Positions 35,551 through 46,100 of a DNA stretch of 64,000 bases are shown here, piece by piece. The stretch is from Actinomadura violacea (GTDB taxonomy: Bacteria > Actinomycetota > Actinomycetes > Streptosporangiales > Streptosporangiaceae). The DNA is taken from positions 186,001 through 250,000 of the forward strand of contig NZ_JAGEPF010000004.1 in assembly GCF_017573465.1 (NCBI RefSeq), read 5' to 3'. Numbering within the stretch: position 1 is the first letter of the stretch; every line of letters begins with the position of its first letter. Both the position numbers and the translations under genes were made by a program. Below the pieces are notes generated by a model. It had not been told where the DNA came from. It worked only from the letters and a program-made list of their open reading frames with translations, and did no database searches.

Positions 35551-37269
35551 ATGGTGTCGATGGAGCAACTCCGGAAACTCGATCTGGCGCCGGTGAAGAC
35601 GGCGGCCGACGGCTGGGGCGGCCTCATGGGCGACATGGAGGCCGGCCAGCACACCACGGACCGCCAGGTCATGGCTCCGCTCCACGGCACCTGGCAGGGC
35701 AAGGACGCGGAGGCTGCGTTCCAGCGCCTGTCCCGGCTGAGCCAGAACTTCGAGTACGGGATGACCGAGTCCGGCGACGTCCGGACGTTGCTGGCGTCGA
35801 TGCACACGGAACTCGGCGCCCAGCAGAAGTCCCTCCAGCAGGCGCTTACGGACGCGGCCCGGCTCGGCTTCACCGTGAGCCCTGACGGCCGGGTCGGCTA
35901 TCCGGCCTCTCCCCCGATGCTGAACGGCGGCACCGCCACGGGTTCCGGCGCCGCGCCTTTCGGTGCGCCAGCGGGCGACAACAGAGCGCAGGCGCAGGCC
36001 ATAGCCGACCGGATCCGCCGCGCGGTCACGCAGGCGACGGCGATCGACGAGAAGTACGCCGACGCCCTCTCCAAACTCGCCGCCACGGCCGACATCCAGG
36101 TGACCACGAAGACGTGGGCGGACGCCCGTGGAGACGGGAGGCTGACGACCCGCCTCGCCGACGCGGGGCTCGGGCTGCAGATCCCGGACGGCAAGGACCC
36201 GAAGAAGACGGCGGCCTGGTGGCGCGGACTCACCCCCGAGCAGCGGCAGGAGTACATCACCACGCACCCCGACAAGATCGGCGCCTTGGACGGCCTGCCC
36301 GCCGAGGTCCGCGACCAGGCGAACCGCCTGGTCCTCCGCGAGACCCGAGCCGACGTCCAGCAACGCCTCGACGCGATGCCCTCGGCCCCACCGAAAATCA
36401 CCACCATCAACGGGCACGCTGCACCGAACCCCGCCTATGACGAGTGGAAGAAACAGCAGGACGAGCTCACCGGGCAGCTCAAGGGCATGGACGCCCTGCA
36501 GTCGAATCTCGACACGGCCGGCCTCAAGAACCTTCCGGACGGCTACCTCCTCGGATTCGACACCCGCGGAAACGGTCACGCGATTCTCGCGCGAGGAAAT
36601 CCCGACACCGCCACCCATACCGGCGTCTACGTCCCAGGGACCTATGCGAAACTGGCCGAGATCCGCAAGGATCTGAACCGCAGCGATAATCTGTGGCTGA
36701 CCTCGAACGGGATGACCCACGCGGGGTCCGTGTCCACGATCACCTGGCTCGGCTACGACGCGCCACAGAGCATTCCTTTGGAAGCACCTTTCCGTAGTTA
36801 TGCGGACAACGGAGCGCCCGCGCTGAATCGGTTCGCCGACGGCCTGCATACTTCTCACCAGGGCGATCCGACCCACATGACCATGATCGGCCACAGTTAC
36901 GGCACGACGGTCATCGGGTCGGCGGCAACTCATGGCCATCTTCAGACGAACGACATCATTTTCGCGGGAAGTCCAGGCGTGGAGGCGGCCCGGGCCTCGG
37001 ACCTGGGCATCGGGTCTCAGCACGTGTACACGGAGCGAGCGCCCAGGGATCCGGTTCCGCCGCTGGGCATGCACACCGAACTACCTGGACGGATCGGAGG
37101 GCTTGCCTCCATCCCGGGCAGCGCCATGTTCGGCGGCCGAACTCTGGACTACGGGACGGACCCGGAGGGGTGGGATCTCGGGCATGCACACAGCAGTTAC
37201 TGGAACCCCTTCTCCACAAGCCTGAACAACCAGGCGAAGGTGCTGACCGGCAATATGACCGGAGAGTAG
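35551..37269 (+). CDS. alpha/beta-hydrolase with WXG-like N-terminus, candidate type VII effector
   Basis: This 572-residue protein has an N-terminal helical region (1-110) with GTWQGKDAEAAFQRL, a WXG-type turn that could target it to type VII secretion. A variable linker follows (to about 290). The C-terminal DUF1023-like alpha/beta-hydrolase (about 310-540) carries the nucleophile elbow MIGHSYGTTV near 447, an Asp in RAPRDPVPPLG and a His in LGHAHSSYW. An esterase or lipase activity is likely. Its downstream neighbour, a lipoprotein starting immediately after the stop, may act as an immunity or accessory protein; that is inference. All triad residues look intact. Confidence 0.82.
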   Translation: MVSMEQLRKLDLAPVKTAADGWGGLMGDMEAGQHTTDRQVMAPLHGTWQGKDAEAAFQRLSRLSQNFEYGMTESGDVRTLLASMHTELGAQQKSLQQALTDAARLGFTVSPDGRVGYPASPPMLNGGTATGSGAAPFGAPAGDNRAQAQAIADRIRRAVTQATAIDEKYADALSKLAATADIQVTTKTWADARGDGRLTTRLADAGLGLQIPDGKDPKKTAAWWRGLTPEQRQEYITTHPDKIGALDGLPAEVRDQANRLVLRETRADVQQRLDAMPSAPPKITTINGHAAPNPAYDEWKKQQDELTGQLKGMDALQSNLDTAGLKNLPDGYLLGFDTRGNGHAILARGNPDTATHTGVYVPGTYAKLAEIRKDLNRSDNLWLTSNGMTHAGSVSTITWLGYDAPQSIPLEAPFRSYADNGAPALNRFADGLHTSHQGDPTHMTMIGHSYGTTVIGSAATHGHLQTNDIIFAGSPGVEAARASDLGIGSQHVYTERAPRDPVPPLGMHTELPGRIGGLASIPGSAMFGGRTLDYGTDPEGWDLGHAHSSYWNPFSTSLNNQAKVLTGNMTGE

Positions 37270-37821
37270 ATGACAACCCATCGAAGGCTTCGTCCGCCAC
37301 GAAATCTCCTGGCGGTGGCCGCACTGTTCGTTGTCCTGATCGGAATGACCGAGGGATGTGGCAACTCCGTGAATCATGCCCAGCCGAAGCCGAAAGTGGC
37401 GGACCCGGACACGATCAGAGCACAGATCGAAAAGCATTTGACCGAAGTCAGCGAGATGGCGAGCCTGCCGAAGGCGAAGACCAAGCCGCCTGCGGCGCTG
37501 ATCAACACCGACGTCGGAGACACAAAGAACGGATACTCCCTGAACGGCGTATGGTCGGCCTACGGGCTCCCGGCAGAAGACTTGAAATCGGGCTATGAAC
37601 GCACGGTCAAGGCACTTCCTGCGGCAGGATGGAAGGTGGTGAGGGTCGGCAAGGACGCCGCCATGAAGCAGGATCCGGAATGCTGGGCCGAACATACCGC
37701 GGACCACGCCAGGCTCACGCTCGAACTGATCCTGGGAAAGAACGGCGCGACTCTCATGGCAAGGATGGAGTCCCCCGTTTATGTGGCGCCGCCGGGCGTC
37801 GACTTGAACACGAAGACGTGA
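37270..37821 (+). CDS. putative lipoprotein, last gene of the type VII operon
   Basis: This 183-residue protein has an Arg-rich start, a hydrophobic stretch and Cys30 in the imperfect lipobox MTEGC, so it is probably lipid-anchored outside the membrane. The mature part has KSGYERTVKALPAAGWKVV and a single CW pair, with no family I recognise. ATG 37270 follows the hydrolase stop without a gap. The position fits a cognate immunity or accessory protein for the hydrolase. Confidence 0.75.
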   Translation: MTTHRRLRPPRNLLAVAALFVVLIGMTEGCGNSVNHAQPKPKVADPDTIRAQIEKHLTEVSEMASLPKAKTKPPAALINTDVGDTKNGYSLNGVWSAYGLPAEDLKSGYERTVKALPAAGWKVVRVGKDAAMKQDPECWAEHTADHARLTLELILGKNGATLMARMESPVYVAPPGVDLNTKT

Positions 37822-37885
37822 ACCGGGTGAGAGAACGAACCGCAAGGGCTCCGGCTGGAACGTCGATCATTTCCTTGTCCTTGTC

Positions 37886-37904
37886 GGCGGCTCATGGGGC
37901 CGCC
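37886..37904. terminator. possible weak hairpin terminator
   Basis: Six-base arms GGCGGC and GCCGCC surround a seven-base loop 65 bases after the lipoprotein stop. There is no T tract. It may end the type VII operon. Confidence 0.35.
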
Positions 37905-38009
37905 GTCCTAGGTGTTGGCCGTAAGGCCGGGACGGCGGGGCGGGCAACCTGGGGGGTGGGTCGGGCGTCCCACCTGGCACAAGGGGACTTTTAGGGTAGG
38001 AGTCAGGGC

Positions 38010-41000
38010 TTGACCGACCGCAGGGGCGCCATCGGCGACGCACGGGGGCACGAGGTGACCGGGGACGCGACGGCGCGGACGCGGATCGGGCACCTGTACG
38101 ACTACCTCGGCGCGCTGGCGCAGGAGGTGTACGCCAAGCCCGTCCGGCATCTCGGCGACTATGACGCGGTCGCGTCGCCGGAGGTGCTGCCGCTGTATGC
38201 GTCCGTGCGGGTCGGGGAGGCGGCCGGGGACGCGTGGCTGCGCGTCGGGAAGACGCCGAAGCCGCGGCCGCCCGCGTGTCCGCCGGCGATCGCCGACGTG
38301 CTCCAGGACGTGGCGCGGGACGATCCCTCAGAGCCGCCCGAGCTGCCCGAGGACGCGGACGAGAAGGAGCGGGCGGTCTTCGAGCGGTGGCGCGCGGACG
38401 TGTGGGACCCGTGGGCGGAGACGGCCCGGGTCGCCGTGGCGGCGCGGGAGCTGTACGAGACGCTGTTCCGGCTGCGGCAGCGGATGCGCGCCGACGAGGC
38501 GACGCACGAGCTGGTGTGGGGGCACGGCGTCCTCGGCTGGAACCACGGCGGGCACCGGATCTGCCATCCGCTGCTGGTGACACGGATGCGGATCGTGTTC
38601 GAGCAGGAGTCCGGCGAGATCGCGATCGTCCCGGACGGGGCGCCGGTGCTGGAGACGGACTTCCTGCAGGGCCTCGGCGTCGCCGGGCTGGACCGGCTGG
38701 AGGAGCTGCGGGGCACGGCGCCGGACCCGTGGGCGCCGGAGGAGGCGCGCCCGTTCTACCGGCGGGTGGTGACGCCGCTGGGGCTGGACGGGCGGCTCGC
38801 GGCCGGGGACGGGCTGCCGGAGGTCGGGGACGCGCCGGTGGTCGGCGAGACGTGGCGGCTGGTGGTCCGCAAGCGCCGGGTGATGTTCCTGCGGTTCTTC
38901 GAGCGGCTCAAGAAGGCGGTCGAGGAAGGCGACCGGTTGCCGGCGCCGATGGTGGCGCTGGCGGCCGGGGAGGACGCGGCGCGGGACGTCCTGGCGGCCG
39001 GGGCGGACGACTGGGCGCCGGTCGCCGAGCGGCTGCTGCTGCCGCTGGCCGCCAACGACGAGCAGGAGCAGATCGCGCGGAAGCTGGCGCGGCACAGCGG
39101 GGTGACGGTGCAGGGCCCGCCCGGCACCGGCAAGAGCCACACCATCGCGAACCTGGTATCGCACCTGGTCGCGCACGGGAAGCGAGTGCTGGTCACCGCG
39201 CACAAGGACCAGGCATTGGCCGTCCTGCGGGAGAAGATCCCGAAGGAGCTGCGGGACCTGTCGCTGGCGGTGCTGGGCTCCTCGTCGGCGCATCTGACGG
39301 AGCTGCAGGGGTCGGTGCAGGCGATCACGGCGGCGGCCGACAGCGTGAACGTGGAGCGCGAGAAGAGCGCCGTGGCGGCGCTGCGGGAGCGGCTCGACGA
39401 GGTCGAGCGGGACGTGCTGGTGTTGCGCAAGCGGCTGCGCGAGTCGCTCGAGCGGGAGCAGGAGACCCTGGAGATCGGCGGGCTGCCGCGCCGGGCGGCG
39501 GACGTGGCGGCGTGGCTGGCTGAGCACGAGGACGGCTTCGGCCGCATCCCGGACGCGCTGGCCGAGTCGGCGGTCCCGCCGCTGAGCGGCCCGGAGCTCG
39601 TCGAGCTGTACGGGCTGGCCGCCGCGATCGGGGAGCGGGACGCGGCCGCCGCGGCCACGGACCTGCCGCCCGCCGAGCGGCTGCCGGCCGGCGCGGAGCT
39701 CGGGGCGCGGTGGGACGAGCTGCGGCGGCTCGACGAGGCCCTCGCCGGCTACCGGGACTACGTCGAGGACCTGGCGCGGGTGGACGCGGCCGGGGACGCC
39801 GAGCTGGGCGAGCTGGCGGAGCGGTGCGGGAGCGCCGGGCGCGGTCTCGGCGGGCTGCAAGAGCCGTGGCTGCTGCGGCTGCGGGACCAGGTCGTCCAGG
39901 GGCAGCAGTGGCATGCGCTGTGGGCGGAGCACGCGCGGCGGCTCGGGACGGACGCGGCGGAGTGCGCGCGGCTGCGGACGGCGTGCGCGGGGGCGGCGGT
40001 GGAGGTTCCGCCAGGCCCGTACCGGGAGACGCTGTCGCTGCTGGAGCAGGCGCGGGCGCGGTTCGCGCAGGGCAAGCGGGTCTCGCCGCTCACGCAGCGG
40101 GCGCTCGCCCAGTTCCTGAAGGCGGCGACCCTGGACGGTGAGTCGCCGCGGACGGTCGCCGACGTCGACCGGATCGCCGCGTTCGTGGAGCTGCGGCGGC
40201 GGCGCGAGAGCGCGGCGCGGCTGTGGAACGACGAGCTGGTCGCGACGCTCGGCGCGCCGGAGCCGCAGGGCGGGGCCGTCGAGATCTGGATCGACGCGAA
40301 GGTCCGGCAGATCGTCGCGGCGCTGACGTGGGAGACGGCGGGCTGGCCGGATCTGCGCGGGCGGCTGTGCCGGGTGATGTCCGCCGAGACGGTGCCGGCG
40401 CGGCCCGTCCCGGACGATCTGCACCGGCTCGCCGATGTCCTCGGCGGTCTGCGGGCCCGCGCCCGGCAGCGGCAGCTGCAGGGCGAGATGGACGCTCTCG
40501 CCGGCTTCCTGGCGGAGGGCCGGGGCCGTCCTGGCGCGAGCCCGCTGTGGACGGACCTCGCGACCGCCGCCGCGCAGCAGGACCGGCACGTGTGGGAGGC
40601 GGCGCTCGCGTCGTCGGTCCGGCTGGCGGCGCTGCGCCCGCGGGCGCAGCGGCTGGGCGTGCTGCACGACCGGCTGGCGGCGGTGGCGCCGCGCTGGGCC
40701 GCGCTGATCCGCTCGACCGGCGGCGACGTCGCCGAGTGCGGTGACCCGGCGCGGCTGGACCTGCTGTGGCGGTGGCGGCAGGCGGAGACCTGGCTGCGCG
40801 CGATCATCGACGCGGGCGACCTGGCCTCCGTCCAGCGGCGGCTCGACGAGGCGCAGGACGAGCAGCGGCGCCACACCCTGGACCTGACGCGGCGCGCGGC
40901 GTGGCTGGCGATGAAGCGCAACCTCGGCGCGACGCAGCGGCAGGCCCTGGTCGGCTGGCTGCAGACCCTCCGCAAGATCGGCAAGGGCACCGGCGCGGGC

Positions 41001-42686
41001 GCGAACAAGTGGCGGGCCGAGGCGCAGCGGCTGATGCCGGAGGCCATGGGCGCGGTGCCCGTGTGGATCATGCCGTACTACCGGGTGGCGGAGTCGTTCG
41101 ATCCGGCCGTCGCGCCCCGTTTCGACGTCGTCGTCATCGACGAGAGCAGCCAGTGCGACGTGTTCGCGCTGGGCCTGCTCGGGCTCGGGCACAAGGTCGT
41201 GGTGGTGGGCGACGACAAGCAGATCAGCCCGTCCGCCGTCGGCGTCCGCCGCGACCGGGTGGACGAACTGATCCGCACGCATCTGCCCGATTTCCCCAAC
41301 GCGCTGCTGCTGGACATGGAGTCCAGCCTCTATGACGCGTCCGCGCGGCTGTTCCCGGGCGTGGTGCGGCTGCGCGAGCATTTCCGCTGCCTGCCGCGCA
41401 TCATCGAGTTCTCGTCGCAGCACTACTACGGCGGCGAGATCCAGCCGCTGCGGGAGGAGTCCGCCGACCGGCCGCCGGGGCCGATCGTCCGGGCGGTGCA
41501 CGTGCCGGACGGCGTCCGGCGCGACCTGCCCATCGGCAACGTCAACGAGGCCGAGGCGGACGCGCTCGTCGACCAGGTCGTCCAATGCTGCTCCGACCCG
41601 GCCTACAACGGCCGGACGATGGGCGTCATCTCGCTGCTCGGGACGAGCCGCCAGGCCCAGTACATCGACCAGGCGCTGCTGGCCAAGCTCGGCCCGGAGG
41701 AGTACGAGCGGCGGCGGCTGCGCTGCGGCGACGCCTACGGCTTCCAGGGCGACGAGCGCGACGTCGTCTTCATCAGCGTCGTGGCCGACTCGAACCGGGC
41801 CCCGTTCACCTCGCGGCAGTACGAGCAGCGGGTCAACGTCGCCGCGAGCCGCGCCCGCGACCAGATGTGGGTCTTCCACAGCGTGAAGCCGCACGAGCTG
41901 CATCCCGACGACCAGCGCGGGCACCTGATCCGGTACGCGACGGACGGGCAGCGCTCCGCCGACCTCGCCCGCGACCTCGAAGCGCGCTGCGACTCCGACT
42001 TCGAGCGCCGCGTCCTGCGGATGCTGCTCGCCCGCGACTACCTGGTCACCCCGCAGCACCCCGTCGGCAACCTGCGGATCGACCTGGTCGTCCGCGGCGG
42101 GGACGGCGCCAAGCTCGCCATCGAGTGCGACGGCGACAAGTTCCACGGGCCCGACCAGTGGGAGGACGACCTGCGCCGCCAGACCGTCCTCGAACGGCTG
42201 GGCTGGCGTTTCTGGCGGGTCCGCGGCAGCGTCTTCTACCGCGACCCCGAAGCCGCGATGTCCGGCCTGTGGCCCCTCCTCGACGACCTCGGCATCACCC
42301 CCGGCCCCGCACCGGACACGGACCCGGCGCCGGCGCGGCCGCCGGTTCCGCCCGCGAACCCGGCACCAGTGCGAGTCGGCGTGGCTCCGGGGCCGGACGA
42401 CTTCATCACCGCGTTCGACGTCTTCGCTCCCCCGCCGGCGCCCGCCCCGGAGCCCGAGCCGGGGCCCCAAGCGCCGGCGCACGCCGAGCCGTCCCGCGCG
42501 CCGGAGCCGTCCGGACCGATCGCGCCGCCGGACGTACCGACGGGCGGCGTCGCCACCATCGACCAGGTCCGCGCCTGGGCGCGCGCGACGGGCCGCCACG
42601 TCGGCGCCCGCGGGCGCCTCGCCAAGGCCGTCATCGACGACTACAACTGGGAGCACCCCGAGGCCCTCTACGACCCCGACCACTGA
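38010..42686 (+). CDS. SF1 helicase with REase-like nuclease and C-terminal Lsr2-type domain
   Basis: This 1558-residue multidomain protein has a poorly conserved N-terminal region (1-340), then an Upf1-like SF1 helicase. Walker A QGPPGTGKSHTIANL lies near 370, a coiled-coil insertion spans about 450-1010, Walker B VVVIDESSQCD lies near 1042 and GDDKQISPSAV follows. Helicase motifs V-VI lie in the region of YGFQGDERDVVF and VNVAASRARDQMWVF. Residues 1330-1430 are a Vsr/MTES_1575-like nuclease (FERRVLRML, NLRIDLVV, IECDGDKFH, RFWRVRG). After a Pro-rich linker, residues 1510-1550 (VRAWARATGRHVGARGRLAKAVIDDY) match the Lsr2 C-terminal DNA-binding fold. TTG 38010 is the likely start; GTG 38055 is an alternative. 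Confidence 0.88.
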   Translation: MTDRRGAIGDARGHEVTGDATARTRIGHLYDYLGALAQEVYAKPVRHLGDYDAVASPEVLPLYASVRVGEAAGDAWLRVGKTPKPRPPACPPAIADVLQDVARDDPSEPPELPEDADEKERAVFERWRADVWDPWAETARVAVAARELYETLFRLRQRMRADEATHELVWGHGVLGWNHGGHRICHPLLVTRMRIVFEQESGEIAIVPDGAPVLETDFLQGLGVAGLDRLEELRGTAPDPWAPEEARPFYRRVVTPLGLDGRLAAGDGLPEVGDAPVVGETWRLVVRKRRVMFLRFFERLKKAVEEGDRLPAPMVALAAGEDAARDVLAAGADDWAPVAERLLLPLAANDEQEQIARKLARHSGVTVQGPPGTGKSHTIANLVSHLVAHGKRVLVTAHKDQALAVLREKIPKELRDLSLAVLGSSSAHLTELQGSVQAITAAADSVNVEREKSAVAALRERLDEVERDVLVLRKRLRESLEREQETLEIGGLPRRAADVAAWLAEHEDGFGRIPDALAESAVPPLSGPELVELYGLAAAIGERDAAAAATDLPPAERLPAGAELGARWDELRRLDEALAGYRDYVEDLARVDAAGDAELGELAERCGSAGRGLGGLQEPWLLRLRDQVVQGQQWHALWAEHARRLGTDAAECARLRTACAGAAVEVPPGPYRETLSLLEQARARFAQGKRVSPLTQRALAQFLKAATLDGESPRTVADVDRIAAFVELRRRRESAARLWNDELVATLGAPEPQGGAVEIWIDAKVRQIVAALTWETAGWPDLRGRLCRVMSAETVPARPVPDDLHRLADVLGGLRARARQRQLQGEMDALAGFLAEGRGRPGASPLWTDLATAAAQQDRHVWEAALASSVRLAALRPRAQRLGVLHDRLAAVAPRWAALIRSTGGDVAECGDPARLDLLWRWRQAETWLRAIIDAGDLASVQRRLDEAQDEQRRHTLDLTRRAAWLAMKRNLGATQRQALVGWLQTLRKIGKGTGAGANKWRAEAQRLMPEAMGAVPVWIMPYYRVAESFDPAVAPRFDVVVIDESSQCDVFALGLLGLGHKVVVVGDDKQISPSAVGVRRDRVDELIRTHLPDFPNALLLDMESSLYDASARLFPGVVRLREHFRCLPRIIEFSSQHYYGGEIQPLREESADRPPGPIVRAVHVPDGVRRDLPIGNVNEAEADALVDQVVQCCSDPAYNGRTMGVISLLGTSRQAQYIDQALLAKLGPEEYERRRLRCGDAYGFQGDERDVVFISVVADSNRAPFTSRQYEQRVNVAASRARDQMWVFHSVKPHELHPDDQRGHLIRYATDGQRSADLARDLEARCDSDFERRVLRMLLARDYLVTPQHPVGNLRIDLVVRGGDGAKLAIECDGDKFHGPDQWEDDLRRQTVLERLGWRFWRVRGSVFYRDPEAAMSGLWPLLDDLGITPGPAPDTDPAPARPPVPPANPAPVRVGVAPGPDDFITAFDVFAPPPAPAPEPEPGPQAPAHAEPSRAPEPSGPIAPPDVPTGGVATIDQVRAWARATGRHVGARGRLAKAVIDDYNWEHPEALYDPDH

Positions 42687-42731
42687 TCTCCCGGTGCTCC
42701 GACGCGCGGCCCGGCGCGGTGAACGCCGGGG

Positions 42732-43154
42732 TCAGCGGGCCGCGGCGCGGGGGGACAGGAGTTTGGTGCGGAGGAGGCCGCCTAGGCCCTTGGCGGAGGC
42801 GGCGAGGAAGGTCGTCCAGTCGAAGTAGTCGCGCCACAGCGTGATGCGGCCGTCGTGGACCTCGAAGGTGCCGCAGACCCAGAACTCGGCGCGCCACGCG
42901 CCCGCTTCCAGGACGTCGGTGCGCTCGGTGAGGACGACGGGGCCGTTCGCGGCGATGTTGTGCAGGCGGGCCTCGAAACCGGTGCCGTAGCGGGTCATGG
43001 CGCGCAGCGTCTTCTCGACGGCGGGCAGGCCGCGCGCGGGCGGGAGGGGGACGTTCTGGTAGACCATGCCCGGGGCGGCGAAGCCGAGGGCCCGGTCGAC
43101 GTCGAGGGCCTCGAGGGCGGAGAGGAAGTCCCGGACGGTCTGGATCTCGGTCAT
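42732..43154 (-). CDS. limonene-1,2-epoxide hydrolase/SnoaL-like protein
   Basis: This 140-residue cone-shaped alpha+beta protein has the family order TVRDFLSALEALDVDRAL, then GTGFEARLHNIAANG and VLTERTDVL. The catalytic-region strands follow as WRAEFWVCGTFEVHDGRITLWRDYFD, which hold the Arg-Asp pair and second Asp expected of limonene epoxide hydrolases. It probably hydrolyses an epoxide or binds a small hydrophobic molecule. The ATG at 43154 lies 42 bases from the divergent SARP start, so the two share a control region. Confidence 0.88.
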   Translation of the reverse strand: MTEIQTVRDFLSALEALDVDRALGFAAPGMVYQNVPLPPARGLPAVEKTLRAMTRYGTGFEARLHNIAANGPVVLTERTDVLEAGAWRAEFWVCGTFEVHDGRITLWRDYFDWTTFLAASAKGLGGLLRTKLLSPRAAAR

Positions 43155-43196
43155 GGAGGACCACGGTACTGGAGGAGATACGCCACAATCAGGGCC

Positions 43197-46100
43197 ATGC
43201 TGTACGGCATTCTGGGGCCGGTCGAGGTCCGTGGCGGCGGGGCGGAGACCGTGCCGGTGGGAGGCCCGCGGGTGCGGGCCCTGCTGGCGATGCTGGCGCT
43301 GGACGCCGGGCGCGTCGTGACGGGCGAGCGGCTGATCGACGGCCTGTACGGGGAGGAGCCGCCCGCCGGGGCGGCCAACGCGCTGCAGTCGCAGGTCTCG
43401 CGGCTGCGGCGGGGGCTCGGCGACGCCGGGCTGGTCGAGGGGCATCCCGCCGGGTACCGGCTGCTGGCCGACCGGGAGGCGGTCGACGCGCACCGGTTCG
43501 AGGCGCTCGCCCGCGACGGGCGGCGCGCCCTCGGGGCGGGCGACCGGACGCGGGCGTCGGTGCTGCTGCGGGAGGCGCTGGAGCTGTGGCGGGGGCCCGC
43601 GCTGGCGGACGTGCGCTCGGCGCCGTTCGCGGAGGCGCAGGCGGCGCGGCTGGAGGAGGCGCGGGCGGCGGTCGCCGAGGACCACGCGGAGGCGCGGCTG
43701 GCGCTCGGCGAGTTCGACGCGGTGATCGCCGGGCTGCGCGAGCTGCTGGAGTCGCGGCCGCTGCGGGAGCGGGCGCGGGCGCTGCTGATGCGCGCGCTCT
43801 ACGGGGCCGGGCGGCAGGCCGAGGCCCTGGCGGTGTTCGAGGACGGCCGCCGCGTCCTCGCCGACGAGCTGGGCGCCGACCCGTCGCCGGAGCTGGCGGA
43901 CGTGCACCTGGCGATCCTGCGCGGCGATCTGGAGGGGCCCGCGGCGGCGGAGCCGGAGCGGGACGTCCGGCTGAACCTGCCGGCGCAGTTCACCAGCTTC
44001 GTCGGGCGCGACGAGGAGGTCGGGCGGGTCGGCGCGATGCTGGCCGAGGGCCGGCTCGTGACGCTGCTCGGGCCGGGCGGCGCGGGCAAGACGCGGCTGG
44101 CGGTCGAGGCGGCGGGACGCGAGGAGGGCGAGGTCTGCTTCGTCGACCTGGCGCCCGTCGACCGGACCGAGGTGACCAAAGCGGTGCTCGGCGCGCTCGG
44201 GCTGCGCGAGAGCGGGATGATGCCGGGTCCCGGGGAGCGTCCGGCGGACGGGGCGGAGCGCCTGGTCATGGCGCTGAGCGGGCGGCGGATGCTGCTCGTG
44301 CTGGACAACTGCGAGCACGTGGTGGCGACCGTCGCGCCGGTGGCGCACCGGCTGCTGAGCGCGTGCCCGGAGCTGCGGGTGCTGGCGACGAGCCGGGAGG
44401 CGCTGGCGATCACCGGGGAGGCGCTGTGGCCGCTGCCGCCGCTGGCGCTGCCGCCGGAGGGGACGCCCGCCGCGGAGGTCACCGGGTACCCGGCGGTGCG
44501 GCTGTTCGCCGACCGGGCCGCGGCGGTCCGTCCCGACTTCGCGGTCGACGCGGGCAACGTGGGCGCGGTGCTGCGGATCTGCGGGGCGCTGGACGGGCTG
44601 CCGCTGGCGATCGAGCTGGCGGCGGCGCGGCTGCGGTCGCTGCCGGTGGAGCAGGTCGCGACCCGGCTGGACGACCGGTTCCGGCTGCTGTCGCGCGGCA
44701 ACCGGACGGCGGCGCCCCGGCACCAGACGCTGCGCGCCGTCGTGGAGTGGAGCTGGGAGCTGCTGGACGAGGCGGAGCAGACGCTCGCGCGGCGGCTGAC
44801 GGTGTTCACCGGCGGCCTGACGATGGAGGCGGCGGCGCAGGTCTGCGACCTGGACGACGCCGACGAGCTGCTCGTGGAGCTGGCCGACAAGTCGCTGCTG
44901 CAGAGCGACGGGACCCGGTACCGGATGCTCGACACGGTCCGGGCGTTCTGCGCCGAGCGGCTCGCGGAGGCGGGCGAGGAGGAGCGGTTCCAGCGGGCGC
45001 ACGCCGCGTACTTCCTGGACCTGGCGCGGCGCGCGGAGCCGCACCTGCGGGGCGCCGAGCAGCTGGAGTGGCTCGGGCTGCTGGCCGCCGACCACGGCAA
45101 CCTGCACGCGGCGCTGCGCCGGTCCGTCCGGCTCGACACCGTGCTCGCGCTGCGGATGGTCGCGGCGCTGTCGTGGTACTGGTGGCTGCGCGGCCGGATC
45201 GAGGGCGCGTCGATCGCGTCGGAGCTGCTGGACGTCGTGGGCCTCGACCCGCCGGAAGGGTGCGAGGAGGAGTACGTCCTCTGCGTGATGAACGCGGTGT
45301 CGGCGGGCGCGACCGGCGACCGGGCGCAGGCGTGGCTGGACCGGGCGGAGACGCTGCTGCACGGCATCCACCGGGTGCTGACCTACCCGTCCACGATCGT
45401 GCAGTACGCGCTCACGGCGGGGCCGAGCCGGACGCGGTTCTCGGTGTTCGCGGTGCACGTCGGGCAGGACCCGTGGGCGCAGGCGCTGATCCACATGAGC
45501 GACGGGTTCCTGCACCAGTTCAGCGGCGACGCCGCCGGCGCGGAGGAGTCGTGCACGGCGGCGGTCGCGAAGTTCCGGGCGTGCGGCGACCGGTGGGGCA
45601 CCGCGAACTCCCTCGACCCGCTCGCGCAGATCGCGGACCTGCGCGGCGACCGGGAGCGGGCGCTGGAGCTGCTGGACGAGGCGCTCGAGCTGACCGGGCA
45701 GCTCGGCGCGCTGGAGGACACCGCCGACCTGCTGTACCGGCGCGCGGAGGTGCTGGTCCGCGCGGGCGACCCGGACCGGGCGGCCGCCGAGCTGGAGCGG
45801 GGCATCGAGCTGGCCCGGCGGGCGGGCGCCCCCGACAAGGTCGCCGGCGGGTACAACGGGCTCGGCGGGATCGCGCGGCTGCGCGGCGACCTCGGCGAGG
45901 CGCGGCGGCTGTACGAGGCGGCGCTGACGCGGTTCGCGTCGGAGCGGTTCATCGCGCGGGCGGTGCGCGGGACGGCGCTGGTCGGGCTCGGCTGGATCAC
46001 GGCCGCGGAGGGCGACGCCGGGCGGGCGCGGGAGCTGTTCCGCGAGGCGCTGACGATCTCGTCCGACCATCCGATCTTCACCTACCAGGCGGGGGCGGCG

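Noticed and set aside
38328..42683. 1451-codon open frame on the minus strand opposite the helicase gene
   Set aside because: It is a product of GC-skewed codons: the protein is Arg/Gln/Leu/Pro-rich with no domain, whereas the plus frame has full helicase and nuclease motifs.
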